Of a stretch of 34,210 nt of DNA, positions 14,153 to 22,140 are shown piece by piece. Source of the DNA: an uncultured Collinsella sp. (lineage in GTDB: Bacteria > Actinomycetota > Coriobacteriia > Coriobacteriales > Coriobacteriaceae); NCBI GenBank assembly GCA_900542305.1, contig UQMU01000023.1:1-34210 (forward strand). The letters run 5' to 3'. Positions within the stretch are counted from its first letter, which is position 1; each line of letters starts with the position of its first letter. Position numbers and translations under genes: made by a program. The notes beneath the pieces are model-generated. The model saw only the letters and a program-made list of their open reading frames with translations. It was not told the origin of the DNA and did not search any database.

Positions 14153-16186
14153 ATGATCCTCCTGGTCGACAAGATCGAAAAAAGCTTCGGCGCGCGCGTC
14201 CTCTTTAGCGGCGCGTCCTTCCAGATCAACCCCGGCGAGCGCTTTGCGCTCGTGGGACCCAACGGCGCCGGCAAAACCACCATGCTCAAGATCATCATGG
14301 GCATCGACAGCCCCGACGCCGGCCAGGTCCAGTACGCCAAGGACTGCCAGGTGGGCTACCTAGAGCAGGAAACCAACCTGGAGCAAAAGGACACCACCAT
14401 CCTCGCCGAGGTCATGGCTGCCGCCAAGGAAATCCGCCGCATGGGCGAGCGCGCCAACGAGCTGCAGGCCCAGATCACCGAGCTCTCCGAGCAGGGCAAG
14501 GACGTCGACGCGCTCCTTAACGAGTACGGCCAGGTCCAGGACCGCTTTGAGCACCTGGGCGGCTATGAGCTCGAGAGCAACGCCCGCAAGATCCTGTCCG
14601 GCCTGGGCTTCAAGGTCACCGACTTTGAGCGCCCGTGCTCCGAGTTCTCCGGCGGCTGGCAGATGCGCATCGCGCTGGCAAAGCTTTTCCTGCGCCACCC
14701 CGACCTGCTGCTGCTCGACGAGCCCACTAACCACCTGGACCTCGAGAGCGTCCAGTGGCTGCGCGGCTTTATCGCCAATTACGACGGCGCCGTTCTCATC
14801 GTCAGCCACGACCGCGCCTTCATGGACGCCTGCGTCGACCACGTCGCCGCGCTCGAAAACCGCCGCGTGACCACCTACACCGGCAACTACAGCAGCTACC
14901 TCAAGCAGCGTGAGGACAACCTGGAGCAGATGCGCGCCAAGCGCGCCGCGCAGGAGCGCGACATCGCCCACATGCAGGTCTTCGTTGACAAGTTCCGCTA
15001 CAAGCCCACCAAGGCCGCCCAGGCGCAGGAGCGCATCCGCAAGATCGAGCAAATCAAAAAGGAGCTCGTCATCCTGCCCGAGGGCCACAAGCACATCGAC
15101 TTTAAGTTCCCCGACCCGCCGCGCTCCGGCGATATGGTCGTGAGCCTGGAGGGCGTCTCCAAGTCCTACGGCGACAAGCACATCTACAGCGACATCGACC
15201 TCAAGCTCTACCGCGGCGAGCACGTGGCGCTCGTCGGCCCCAACGGCGCCGGCAAGTCCACCCTCATGAAGATCCTCGCCGGCCTGGAGCCGCCCACTAC
15301 CGGCACGCGCGACCTGGGTACCAACGTGGGCATCGCCTACTATGCCCAGCATGCGCTCGAGGGCATGACCGAGTCCAACACCGTCCTGCAAGAGATCGAC
15401 ACCGTCACGCCCAAGTGGACCGTGCCGCAGCAGCGTAGCCTGCTGGGCGCCTTCCTGTTTAGCGACAACGACTCAATCGAAAAGCAGGTCCGCGTCCTTT
15501 CCGGCGGCGAAAAGGCGCGTCTGGCCCTGGCCAAGATGCTCGTGGCGCCCGAGGCGCTCCTGTGCCTAGACGAGCCCACCAACCACTTGGACATCGACTC
15601 GGTGAACATGCTCGAGAACGCCCTGCAAAACTTCCCCGGTACCATCGTGCTGATCAGCCACGACGAGCACCTGGTACGCGCCGTGGCCAACCGCGTGATC
15701 GACATCCGCGACGGCAAGGTCACGGTTTACGACGGCGACTACGACTACTACCTCTACAAGCGCGAGGACCTCGCAGCCCGCGCCGCCGCCGAGGCAGCAG
15801 GGGAGAGCGCACCTGCCGCGGCCAAGTCCACCAAAGCCAACGCGGCCCAGGACAGCAGCCCAGCCGCGGCCCCTAAGCCGGCCGAGGGCAAAAAGACCAA
15901 GGAGCAAAAGCGCGCCGAGGCCCAGGCCCGTGCCGCGCTCAACAAAAAGCTCAAGGGCGTGCGCAACCAGCTCAAGAAGATCGAGACAGAGCTGGACAAA
16001 AAGCGTGCCCGCTATGACGAGCTTATGGAATTGATGGCAAGCGAAGAGCTTTATGCCGATCAGGGCAAGTTCAACGCCGCGCTGGGGGAATATAACGGCC
16101 TAAAGCAAGAGCTGCCCAAGCTCGAGGACGAATGGCTGGAGCTTTCCACCCAAATCGAAGAGGAGACCGCGCGTGAACTCTCGTAA
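14153..16186 (+). CDS. ABC-F family ATPase (ribosome-associated)
   Basis: A 677-residue soluble protein with two ABC domains and no membrane segment. Domain 1: Walker A GPNGAGKTT (35-43), signature FSGGWQMRIALAK near 165, Walker B LLLLDEPTNHLD near 185. Domain 2: GPNGAGKST near 361, LSGGEKARLALAK near 448, LCLDEPTNHLD near 469. The inter-domain linker (about 245-310) is charged and helical and should reach the ribosomal E/P site. After an Ala/Lys-rich spacer (540-590) comes a coiled coil (about 590-670), as in the Uup/YdiF-type branch. ABC-F proteins act in translation, rescuing stalled ribosomes or, in some, giving antibiotic resistance; nothing here points to resistance. It overlaps the next gene by 14 bases. 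Confidence 0.92.
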   Translation: MILLVDKIEKSFGARVLFSGASFQINPGERFALVGPNGAGKTTMLKIIMGIDSPDAGQVQYAKDCQVGYLEQETNLEQKDTTILAEVMAAAKEIRRMGERANELQAQITELSEQGKDVDALLNEYGQVQDRFEHLGGYELESNARKILSGLGFKVTDFERPCSEFSGGWQMRIALAKLFLRHPDLLLLDEPTNHLDLESVQWLRGFIANYDGAVLIVSHDRAFMDACVDHVAALENRRVTTYTGNYSSYLKQREDNLEQMRAKRAAQERDIAHMQVFVDKFRYKPTKAAQAQERIRKIEQIKKELVILPEGHKHIDFKFPDPPRSGDMVVSLEGVSKSYGDKHIYSDIDLKLYRGEHVALVGPNGAGKSTLMKILAGLEPPTTGTRDLGTNVGIAYYAQHALEGMTESNTVLQEIDTVTPKWTVPQQRSLLGAFLFSDNDSIEKQVRVLSGGEKARLALAKMLVAPEALLCLDEPTNHLDIDSVNMLENALQNFPGTIVLISHDEHLVRAVANRVIDIRDGKVTVYDGDYDYYLYKREDLAARAAAEAAGESAPAAAKSTKANAAQDSSPAAAPKPAEGKKTKEQKRAEAQARAALNKKLKGVRNQLKKIETELDKKRARYDELMELMASEELYADQGKFNAALGEYNGLKQELPKLEDEWLELSTQIEEETARELS

Positions 16187-16469
16187 AGCCGCCGCCGTGG
16201 CGATGAGCATCATCGCCATCGCCTGTCGCATCTGCGGCATCTTTATGAGCGCGATGACCGTGCTGCTGTGCTTTAGCGGCCTCACCGCCAAGTTGCAAAT
16301 CGTTGGCTTTGTTGTTGAGCTTTCTCGCGCGCTGCCGGGTGCCATCGCCGGCTACGGCGTCATCACCTCGCCTTTTGGCGGCGTGTTCCGCTTGGATTAC
16401 GCCATCGTGGCCGTCATCCTGTTTGTGGCCGATTACCTACTCACGCGCGCCTCGCGCCGCGTCCGCTAG
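16173..16469 (+). CDS. Small two-helix membrane protein
   Basis: A 98-residue protein with GTG start at 16173 and AGGAG at 16161-16165, overlapping the ABC-F stop. Two hydrophobic segments at about residues 10-45 and 75-92, with a short Arg-rich tail (RASRRVR) that should stay in the cytoplasm. I do not recognise a family. The tight coupling to the ABC-F and M50 genes suggests it is a real gene. Function unknown. Confidence 0.65.
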   Translation: MNSRKAAAVAMSIIAIACRICGIFMSAMTVLLCFSGLTAKLQIVGFVVELSRALPGAIAGYGVITSPFGGVFRLDYAIVAVILFVADYLLTRASRRVR

Positions 16470-16478
16470 GGGATCGAC

Positions 16479-17162
16479 ATGTCCAGCAGCTACCTCATGA
16501 ATCTGCTCGCCAGCGCCGCCGCCGTCATCGTGGGCATCGTGATCCACGAGAGCGCGCACGCCGCCGCGGCCTGGGCACTCGGCGATAAGACGGCCCGTTC
16601 GCGCGGCCGCGTCTCGCTCAACCCGCTCAACCACATCGACCCGTTTGGCACCATTCTCTTGCCGCTGCTGATGCTCGCCGCCGGCGGCCCGGTGTTCGCC
16701 TTCGCCAAGCCCGTGCCCGTCTATCTCAACAACCTCAAGCACCCCAAGCGCGACGAGGTCCTGGTGAGCGTGGCCGGCCCCGCATCGAACATTGCGCTGG
16801 CATGCCTTGCGGCCGCTCTCATGCACGCGACATACGGCAACCTCCACACCAGCATGTCCTTTGCTGTGGCTTCCCAAATCATGAACTTCGGTGCCACCTT
16901 TATTGTGGTCAACCTGTCGCTCGCGTTCTTTAACCTCATTCCGATTCCGCCACTCGACGGCTCGTCGATCATCGTGCCGTTCCTCAAAGGCAAAGCGCTC
17001 TCTAACTACTACCGCCTGCAGCAATACGCCATGCCCATCCTCATCCTGGTGCTGTACCTGTTGCCTATGTGGACCGGCATCGACGTGATTGGACGGTATT
17101 TCGACGTTACCGTGTATCCGCTGGCCGAGTGGCTGCTCAACTTCGCAATCGCCGGCATCTAA
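16479..17162 (+). CDS. Site-2 protease family (M50) membrane protein
   Basis: A 227-residue integral membrane protein with the zinc-binding HESAH motif (IVIHESAHAAAAWALGD) near residue 21 and the second metal site in NLIPIPPLDGS near 152; both together mark the M50 fold. The loop SLNPLNHIDPFGTILLPLL after the first motif is typical of the short YwhC-like group, which lack a PDZ domain. About six membrane helices are visible. Such enzymes cut proteins within the membrane, but no substrate is known for this group. It follows the small membrane gene by nine bases. Confidence 0.88.
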   Translation: MSSSYLMNLLASAAAVIVGIVIHESAHAAAAWALGDKTARSRGRVSLNPLNHIDPFGTILLPLLMLAAGGPVFAFAKPVPVYLNNLKHPKRDEVLVSVAGPASNIALACLAAALMHATYGNLHTSMSFAVASQIMNFGATFIVVNLSLAFFNLIPIPPLDGSSIIVPFLKGKALSNYYRLQQYAMPILILVLYLLPMWTGIDVIGRYFDVTVYPLAEWLLNFAIAGI

Positions 17163-17246
17163 GGTAAACTTACAGGTCGACCGTGCAAAACGGTCGCAAC
17201 ATGCACCCAAACCGCGCCGCGAAGGCGCCGTCAAAGGAGGTCGAAG
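17163..17246 (+). other. Gap between the M50 gene and scpA
   Basis: Eighty-four bases holding a 6-bp hairpin (CGACCG/CGGTCG near 17178-17196) and the strong AGGAGG of scpA at 17236-17241. A separate promoter for scpA may lie here but no clear -35/-10 pair is seen. Confidence 0.35.
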
Positions 17247-18056
17247 ATGTCGTATCGCGTGTCGACGCAGGTCTACAGCGGACCGTTCGACCTGCTGCTG
17301 CAGCTGGTAACCCGCCAAAAAGTTGATATCGGAGCCATCTCGATCAGCGAGGTGGCCGAGCAATACCTGGCCGAGGCCGAGCGCATCGAGGCGCTGGACC
17401 TGGACGTGGCGAGCGACTTTTTGCTGGTCGCGGCAACCCTTTTGGACATCAAGGCCGCCTCGCTGGTGCCCCAGGAGGCCCCGCGCAAGACAGACGACGA
17501 TGACGAGGATGACGATGAGCTCGAGGAGCTCAGTGCGCTCGACGGCGACGCCCTGCGCGAGGTCCTGATCCAGCGTCTGATCGCCTACAAGCAGTTTAAG
17601 GGCGCGGCGGCAGCCCTTGGCGCGCGGATGCAGGCCGAGAGCCGCATGCATCCGCGCGTGGCCGGCCCCGACCCCGAGTTCCTAGGCCTTATGCCCGACT
17701 ATCTGGCCGGCATTACCCTGCGCGGCCTCGCCGTCATCTGCGCCGACCTGGATGGCAAACGCCAGACCTTCCTGCTGGAGGCCGAGCACGTGGCACCGCA
17801 TCGCGTGCCGCTCGACCTGACGGTGGCCTCGGTCGACCGCTTTACCATGGCACACCAAGCCTGCACCTTCCGCGAGCTGCTGGACGGCGACGCCACCACC
17901 GAGCAGCTCGTTGTCACCTTCCTGGCCATGCTAGAGCTTGCCAAGCGCGGCTCGCTTACGCTAAGCCAGGACGAGATCTTTGGAACCATTCAAATCAACC
18001 GCATCGAGGGCGCCGAGGCATACGTGCCTGGCGAGGGCCCCGAGCTCACCGAATAG
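17247..18056 (+). CDS. scpA: Segregation and condensation protein A
   Basis: A 269-residue kleisin subunit of the SMC-ScpAB condensin. The N-terminal signature YSGPFDLLLQLVTRQKVDIG and then ISEVAEQYL is typical and binds the SMC neck. The middle is acidic (TDDDDEDDDELEEL, about 85-97), a usual low-complexity linker. The C-terminal winged helix, with LAMLELAKRGSLTLSQDE near 230-247, caps an SMC head. ATG 17247 follows AGGAGG by five bases. scpB comes next at 11 bases distance, the usual order. Confidence 0.94.
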   Translation: MSYRVSTQVYSGPFDLLLQLVTRQKVDIGAISISEVAEQYLAEAERIEALDLDVASDFLLVAATLLDIKAASLVPQEAPRKTDDDDEDDDELEELSALDGDALREVLIQRLIAYKQFKGAAAALGARMQAESRMHPRVAGPDPEFLGLMPDYLAGITLRGLAVICADLDGKRQTFLLEAEHVAPHRVPLDLTVASVDRFTMAHQACTFRELLDGDATTEQLVVTFLAMLELAKRGSLTLSQDEIFGTIQINRIEGAEAYVPGEGPELTE

Positions 18057-18067
18057 GAGCGGCAACC

Positions 18068-18787
18068 ATGTCAACCCTTTCCACGCTGGAGGCAAACAGC
18101 CTCAAAGGCGCCCTCGAGGCGCTGCTGCTGGTGTCGAGCGACCCCGTGAGCGCACCCGCGCTGGCAGCTGCGCTGGATATCGCCCCGGGCGAGTGCGCGT
18201 CGCTTTTGGCCGAGCTCAAGGTTGAGTACGAAGAGGCCAACCGCGGCTTTCAGCTGCGCGAGGTCGCCGGTGGCTGGCGCCTGTTTACACACCCCGCCTA
18301 CCATGATGTGGTCGAGTCCTACGTGCTGAGCTGGGACACGCAAAAGCTGTCTCAGGCGGCGCTTGAGACCCTGGCCGTCATCGCCTACCACCAGCCCGTC
18401 ACGCGCGAGGTGGTCAAGGGCATCCGCGGCGTCAACTCCGACGGCGTCATCGCGTCGCTCGTGGATAAGGGCCTGGTGCGCGAACTCGGCCGCGACCCCG
18501 AGCGCGGTCAGGCCATCATCTACGGCACGACCAACGCCTTCTTGGAAAAGTTCGGCCTGCGCTCCACCCGGGACCTGCCCGATCTGGAACAGTTTGCCCC
18601 CGACGAGCAGTCGCGCCAGTTTATCCGCGAGCGCCTGAGCGGCCGCAGCATTCAGTCCACGCTCGAGGAGCAGGCCGAGGACCTGGACGAAGAACGCGAA
18701 CTGATCGATACCGATGTTGAGGACACCTATGGCGAGGAGCTTCTGCCCACCGTCGATACCTCGGAGGATATACATGACGAGGACTAA
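18068..18787 (+). CDS. scpB: Segregation and condensation protein B
   Basis: A 239-residue partner of ScpA that dimerises and binds the kleisin middle region. Two winged helices are visible: the first with LKGALEALLLVSSDPVSAPA, the second with ALETLAVIAYHQPVTREVV and then IRGVNSDG, the family hallmark. The C-terminal 60 residues are acidic and probably disordered, ending in DIHDED. Its last 14 bases overlap the pseudouridine synthase gene. Confidence 0.94.
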   Translation: MSTLSTLEANSLKGALEALLLVSSDPVSAPALAAALDIAPGECASLLAELKVEYEEANRGFQLREVAGGWRLFTHPAYHDVVESYVLSWDTQKLSQAALETLAVIAYHQPVTREVVKGIRGVNSDGVIASLVDKGLVRELGRDPERGQAIIYGTTNAFLEKFGLRSTRDLPDLEQFAPDEQSRQFIRERLSGRSIQSTLEEQAEDLDEERELIDTDVEDTYGEELLPTVDTSEDIHDED

Positions 18788-19751
18788 CGAAGCAGGGGAA
18801 ACGCACTTCGCAAGCGCCATGGACAACGCAGCGCCCACGGGCGACGCCCAGCCCGTCTACCCGCACACTATGCGCCTGCAGCGCTTTTTGGCGCGCGCGG
18901 GCGTAGCGAGCCGCCGCGGCTCGGAGGACCTGATGACTGCCGGCCGCGTAACCGTCAACGGCCAGGTCGCGACCGAGCTGGGCACCAAGGTCGATGTCGA
19001 CCGCGACCACATCGAGGTCGACGGTATGCCCGTCAAGCTCAACCAGGGTGCCGTGTACCTGATGCTCTACAAGCCGACCGGCTACCTCACCACCATGAGC
19101 GATCCACAGGAACGCCCTTGCGTGGCCGACCTGGTCCCGCGCGACCGCTTTCCGGGGCTCTTTCCGGTGGGTCGTTTGGACCGCGACACCACGGGCCTTC
19201 TGCTCTTTACCACCGACGGTGACCTGTCGCAGGACCTGCTGCATCCCAGCAAGCACGTCTACAAGACCTACCAGGCGCTGGTGGACGGCAACCTGACCGA
19301 TCGCGACCTCACGCCGCTGCGCCGCGGCATCGAGCTCGACGATGGCCTATGCCAACCGGCGATCTGCCGCGTCATTAACGCGCGCGAGGCCGAGGCCGTA
19401 GCCCCGCAAGGCATCAAGCCCGGCACCACCGCCGTGGAGGTCATCATCCGCGAGGGCCGCAAGAACCAGGTCAAGCGCATGCTGAGCAAGATTCACCATC
19501 CGGTGATCCGCCTGCATCGCTGCAACTTTGCCGGCCTGGAGCTCAAAGACGTGGCTAAGGGCTCGTGGCGCGAGCTCACCGACCGCGAGGTGCAGATTCT
19601 CAAGTCCGGCGGCATCCCGCCCAAGCAGGCCAGCTCCAAGCAGGGCGACCCCAACGCGACAGCGGTCAACCCCGCGACCCGCACGCGTCACCACGGCAGC
19701 CACGGCTCCGCGCCCAAGCGCAACACCTACCGCGAGCGCTACACGGGCTAG
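18774..19751 (+). CDS. rluB: RluB/RsuA-family pseudouridine synthase
   Basis: A 325-residue enzyme. ATG 18774 is preferred because GGAGGA lies five bases before it; an upstream start would extend deep into scpB. The S4 RNA-binding domain begins with MRLQRFLARAGVASRRGSE (about 33-51). The catalytic motif is GRLDRDTTGLLLFTTDGDL near 134-152 with the active Asp in R-L-D. KPTGYLTT and KNQVKRML are also family features. It probably modifies 23S rRNA in helix 80/89 regions, as RluB does; RsuA or RluE-like specificity cannot be excluded. A basic, disordered tail follows residue 290. Confidence 0.9.
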   Translation: MTRTNEAGETHFASAMDNAAPTGDAQPVYPHTMRLQRFLARAGVASRRGSEDLMTAGRVTVNGQVATELGTKVDVDRDHIEVDGMPVKLNQGAVYLMLYKPTGYLTTMSDPQERPCVADLVPRDRFPGLFPVGRLDRDTTGLLLFTTDGDLSQDLLHPSKHVYKTYQALVDGNLTDRDLTPLRRGIELDDGLCQPAICRVINAREAEAVAPQGIKPGTTAVEVIIREGRKNQVKRMLSKIHHPVIRLHRCNFAGLELKDVAKGSWRELTDREVQILKSGGIPPKQASSKQGDPNATAVNPATRTRHHGSHGSAPKRNTYRERYTG

Positions 19752-19817
19752 TCAGTCCGCCACGCCCCAGCGCCTGCGTCCCATACCAGTACGTCAACCA
19801 CCGAAAGGAAGCATTGC

Positions 19818-20504
19818 ATGATCGTCGCCATCGACGGCCCCGCCGGGTCCGGCAAGTCCACCATCGCCAAGGAGATCGCCCGCCAGTTGGGCTTTAACAA
19901 GCTCGACACGGGCGCCATGTATCGCGCCGTTACCTTCGCCGCGCTCGATCGCGGCATCGACTTGGACGACGAGGCTGCCATCAACGGCCTCGCCGAGCAA
20001 ATCGAGATTCGTTTTACCAATGGCACCGGCGAGGACACGCGCCTGACCATCGACGGCAAGGACGCCTCAGCCGCCATCCGCACCCCGCAGGTCGACGCCA
20101 ACGTATCCAAGGTCTCGGCCTACCCGGGCGTGCGCGCCGCCATGCTCATCCACCAGCGCCGTGCCGCCGAGGACCGCGACATCGTCGCCGAGGGTCGCGA
20201 CATCGGCACCGTCGTGTTCCCCAACGCGCAGGTCAAGGTGTTCCTGACCGCCGACCCGCGTGAGCGTGCCCGCCGCCGCGTGCTGCAGCGCCATCAAAAC
20301 GACGACCAGCCGCTTACTGCCGAGCAGCTCGAGGCCGAGGTCGACGAGACCCTCGACGCCCTCAAGCAGCGCGATAAGCTCGACAGCAGCCGCGAGGTCG
20401 CACCACTCGTTCCCGCTGAGGACGCCGTGCACGTCGACTCCACCGCCCACACCATCGACGAGGTCGTCTCGATCATCGTTGACCTCATCAACCAAAGGAG
20501 GTAG
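19818..20504 (+). CDS. cmk: Cytidylate kinase
   Basis: A 228-residue kinase that makes CDP from CMP with ATP. Walker A GPAGSGKST at residues 6-14, the CMP-binding DTGAMYRAVTFAA near 32, and VAEGRDIGTVVFP near 124 are all typical. The lid region contains RERARRRVLQRH. Ribosome binding site AAAGGAAG precedes ATG 19818. Three bases separate it from the acyltransferase gene, an order also known from clostridia. Confidence 0.95.
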   Translation: MIVAIDGPAGSGKSTIAKEIARQLGFNKLDTGAMYRAVTFAALDRGIDLDDEAAINGLAEQIEIRFTNGTGEDTRLTIDGKDASAAIRTPQVDANVSKVSAYPGVRAAMLIHQRRAAEDRDIVAEGRDIGTVVFPNAQVKVFLTADPRERARRRVLQRHQNDDQPLTAEQLEAEVDETLDALKQRDKLDSSREVAPLVPAEDAVHVDSTAHTIDEVVSIIVDLINQRR

Positions 20505-20507
20505 CCC

Positions 20508-21236
20508 ATGCGCCTGTTTAAGCAGACGCCCGAGGATTACTACAACGCCCCCTACGACGAGTTCCCGGCGCTCATCCGCGGCACCGTCGCCGTGGTCATG
20601 GGCATCCTGTGGGTCTTCTCCAAGCTCATGTGGCGCTGGAAGGTCGAGGACAGCGACCTGCTGTTTGAGCGCCAGGAAGGCCGCGGCAGCGTGGTCATCT
20701 GCAACCACACCTCGATGGCCGAGCTCCTGGCTGTAGAGACGGCACTGTTCTTTGGCGGCCGCCGCATTCGCCCCATCTTTAAATCCGAGTTTGCCAAGAG
20801 CAAGATCGTGCGCTGGGCCTTTAGCCGTGTGGGCGGCATTCCCGTCGAGCGCGGCACCGCCGACATGAAGTGCCTGCGCGCCGCCCAGCATGCGCTGCAG
20901 CGCGGCGAGGACGTCTTGATCTTCCCCGAGGGCACGCGCATCCGCTCACGCGAGATCAAACCCGAAGTCCACGGCGGCTTTGCGCTCATCGCCCAGATGG
21001 GCAAGGCGCCCGTCAACCCACTCGCCATCTGCGGCTGGTCCGATATCACGCCTGCGGGCAAAAAGCTCATGCGCCCCAAAAAGTGCTGGATCCGTGCCGG
21101 CAAGGCCATCTCGCTTTCCGATGCACCGGCCGAGCTCAAGCGTAAGGAGCGCCTGGCATGGTTTGAGTCCGAGGCCATGAATCGTGTCTACGCCATGCGC
21201 GATGACATGTGCGCCGAGCACCCGGGTAGGTTCTAG
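20508..21236 (+). CDS. plsC: 1-acyl-sn-glycerol-3-phosphate acyltransferase-like
   Basis: A 242-residue membrane-associated acyltransferase. One hydrophobic segment lies near residues 20-40 (IRGTVAVVMGILWVFSKLM). Motif I reads NHTSMAEL, that is H-x4-E rather than the usual H-x4-D. Motif II-like GGIPVERGT and motif III FPEGTR are standard. It should add the second acyl chain to lysophosphatidate in phospholipid synthesis, together with PlsY and GpsA encoded downstream. AGGAGG sits across the cmk stop. Because of the Asp-to-Glu change the exact substrate is less sure. Confidence 0.85.
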   Translation: MRLFKQTPEDYYNAPYDEFPALIRGTVAVVMGILWVFSKLMWRWKVEDSDLLFERQEGRGSVVICNHTSMAELLAVETALFFGGRRIRPIFKSEFAKSKIVRWAFSRVGGIPVERGTADMKCLRAAQHALQRGEDVLIFPEGTRIRSREIKPEVHGGFALIAQMGKAPVNPLAICGWSDITPAGKKLMRPKKCWIRAGKAISLSDAPAELKRKERLAWFESEAMNRVYAMRDDMCAEHPGRF

Positions 21237-21253
21237 CTATGGGCGAGGAAGTC

Positions 21254-22138
21254 ATGAACACCGTCGAGGCTATGCCCGGCAAGGCAGACGCCCCCACCAT
21301 CGAAATCGCCGCCCACGCTGGCACCTGCTACGGCGTGCAGCGTGCGCTCGATATGGCCCTGGCGGCCGCCCCGCAGACGGGGGAGAGCACCCAGGTCCAC
21401 ACCCTGGGCCCGCTCATCCATAACCCCATCGTGGTGCGCGAGCTTGCCGAGGCGGGCGTCGGTCTGGCCGAGACCCTGGACGACGCCGCATCGGGCACCG
21501 TGATCATCCGCGCCCACGGCGTGGTGCCGCAGGTCATCGATGCCGCTCGCGAGCGTGGCCTCGACGTGGTCGATGCCACCTGTCCCTACGTCAAGAAGGT
21601 CCACGTGGCCGCCGAGCGCCTGGTACGCGAGGGTTATCGCGTGCTCGTCGTGGGCGAGCCGGGCCACCCCGAGGTGGAGGGCATCCTGGGCCATGCCGGC
21701 GATGACGCGCAGGTCGTAAGCTGCGCCGCCGATGCGGAAGCGCTGCCGCTCAAGGGCAAGGTCGGCCTGGTTGTGCAAACCACCCAGACCGCGCAGAACC
21801 TGGCCGAGGTTGTAGCCTCCATCACCCCGCGCGTGCAGGAACTGCGCGTGATCAACACCATCTGCGCCGCCACGAGCGAGCGCCAGCAGGCAGCCGCGTC
21901 ACTTGCCAACCGCTGTGATTGCATGGTCGTCGTGGGCGGAAAGAACTCGGGCAACACCAGACGCCTGGCACAGATCTGCGCTGACGTCTGCGCGCGCACG
22001 CATCACATCGAGGAAGCTTCCGAGCTCGAGGCCGCGTGGTTTGCCAACGCGCGCCACATCGGCATCACCGCCGGAGCCTCCACCCCGCAAGAACACATCG
22101 AACGCGCCGTCGAGCGCATCAAGGAGCTTTGCCGCTAA
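21254..22138 (+). CDS. ispH: 4-hydroxy-3-methylbut-2-enyl diphosphate reductase
   Basis: A 294-residue [4Fe-4S] enzyme of the last MEP-pathway step, giving IPP and DMAPP. Three cluster cysteines are visible: AGTCYGVQRA, DATCPYVKK and INTICAATSER. Substrate-binding motifs LGPLIHNP, IRAHGV, GEPGHPEVEG, VVQTTQT and GGKNSGNTRRL are in order. ATG 21254 follows GAGGAAG and is preferred to ATG 21239. The gene lies three bases before the next start, in the row of lipid-linked genes. Confidence 0.94.
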   Translation: MNTVEAMPGKADAPTIEIAAHAGTCYGVQRALDMALAAAPQTGESTQVHTLGPLIHNPIVVRELAEAGVGLAETLDDAASGTVIIRAHGVVPQVIDAARERGLDVVDATCPYVKKVHVAAERLVREGYRVLVVGEPGHPEVEGILGHAGDDAQVVSCAADAEALPLKGKVGLVVQTTQTAQNLAEVVASITPRVQELRVINTICAATSERQQAAASLANRCDCMVVVGGKNSGNTRRLAQICADVCARTHHIEEASELEAAWFANARHIGITAGASTPQEHIERAVERIKELCR

Positions 22139-22140
22139 TC

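Noticed and set aside
14153..16186. ABC-F protein as an antibiotic-resistance determinant
   Set aside because: Layout with a C-terminal coiled coil and housekeeping context fit the Uup/YdiF-type group; nothing indicates a resistance subfamily.
22036..22140. N-terminal extension of the DUF512 protein into ispH
   Set aside because: It overlaps the conserved ispH end, and ATG 22141 directly after the ispH stop gives a normal N-terminus before the PDZ-like domain.
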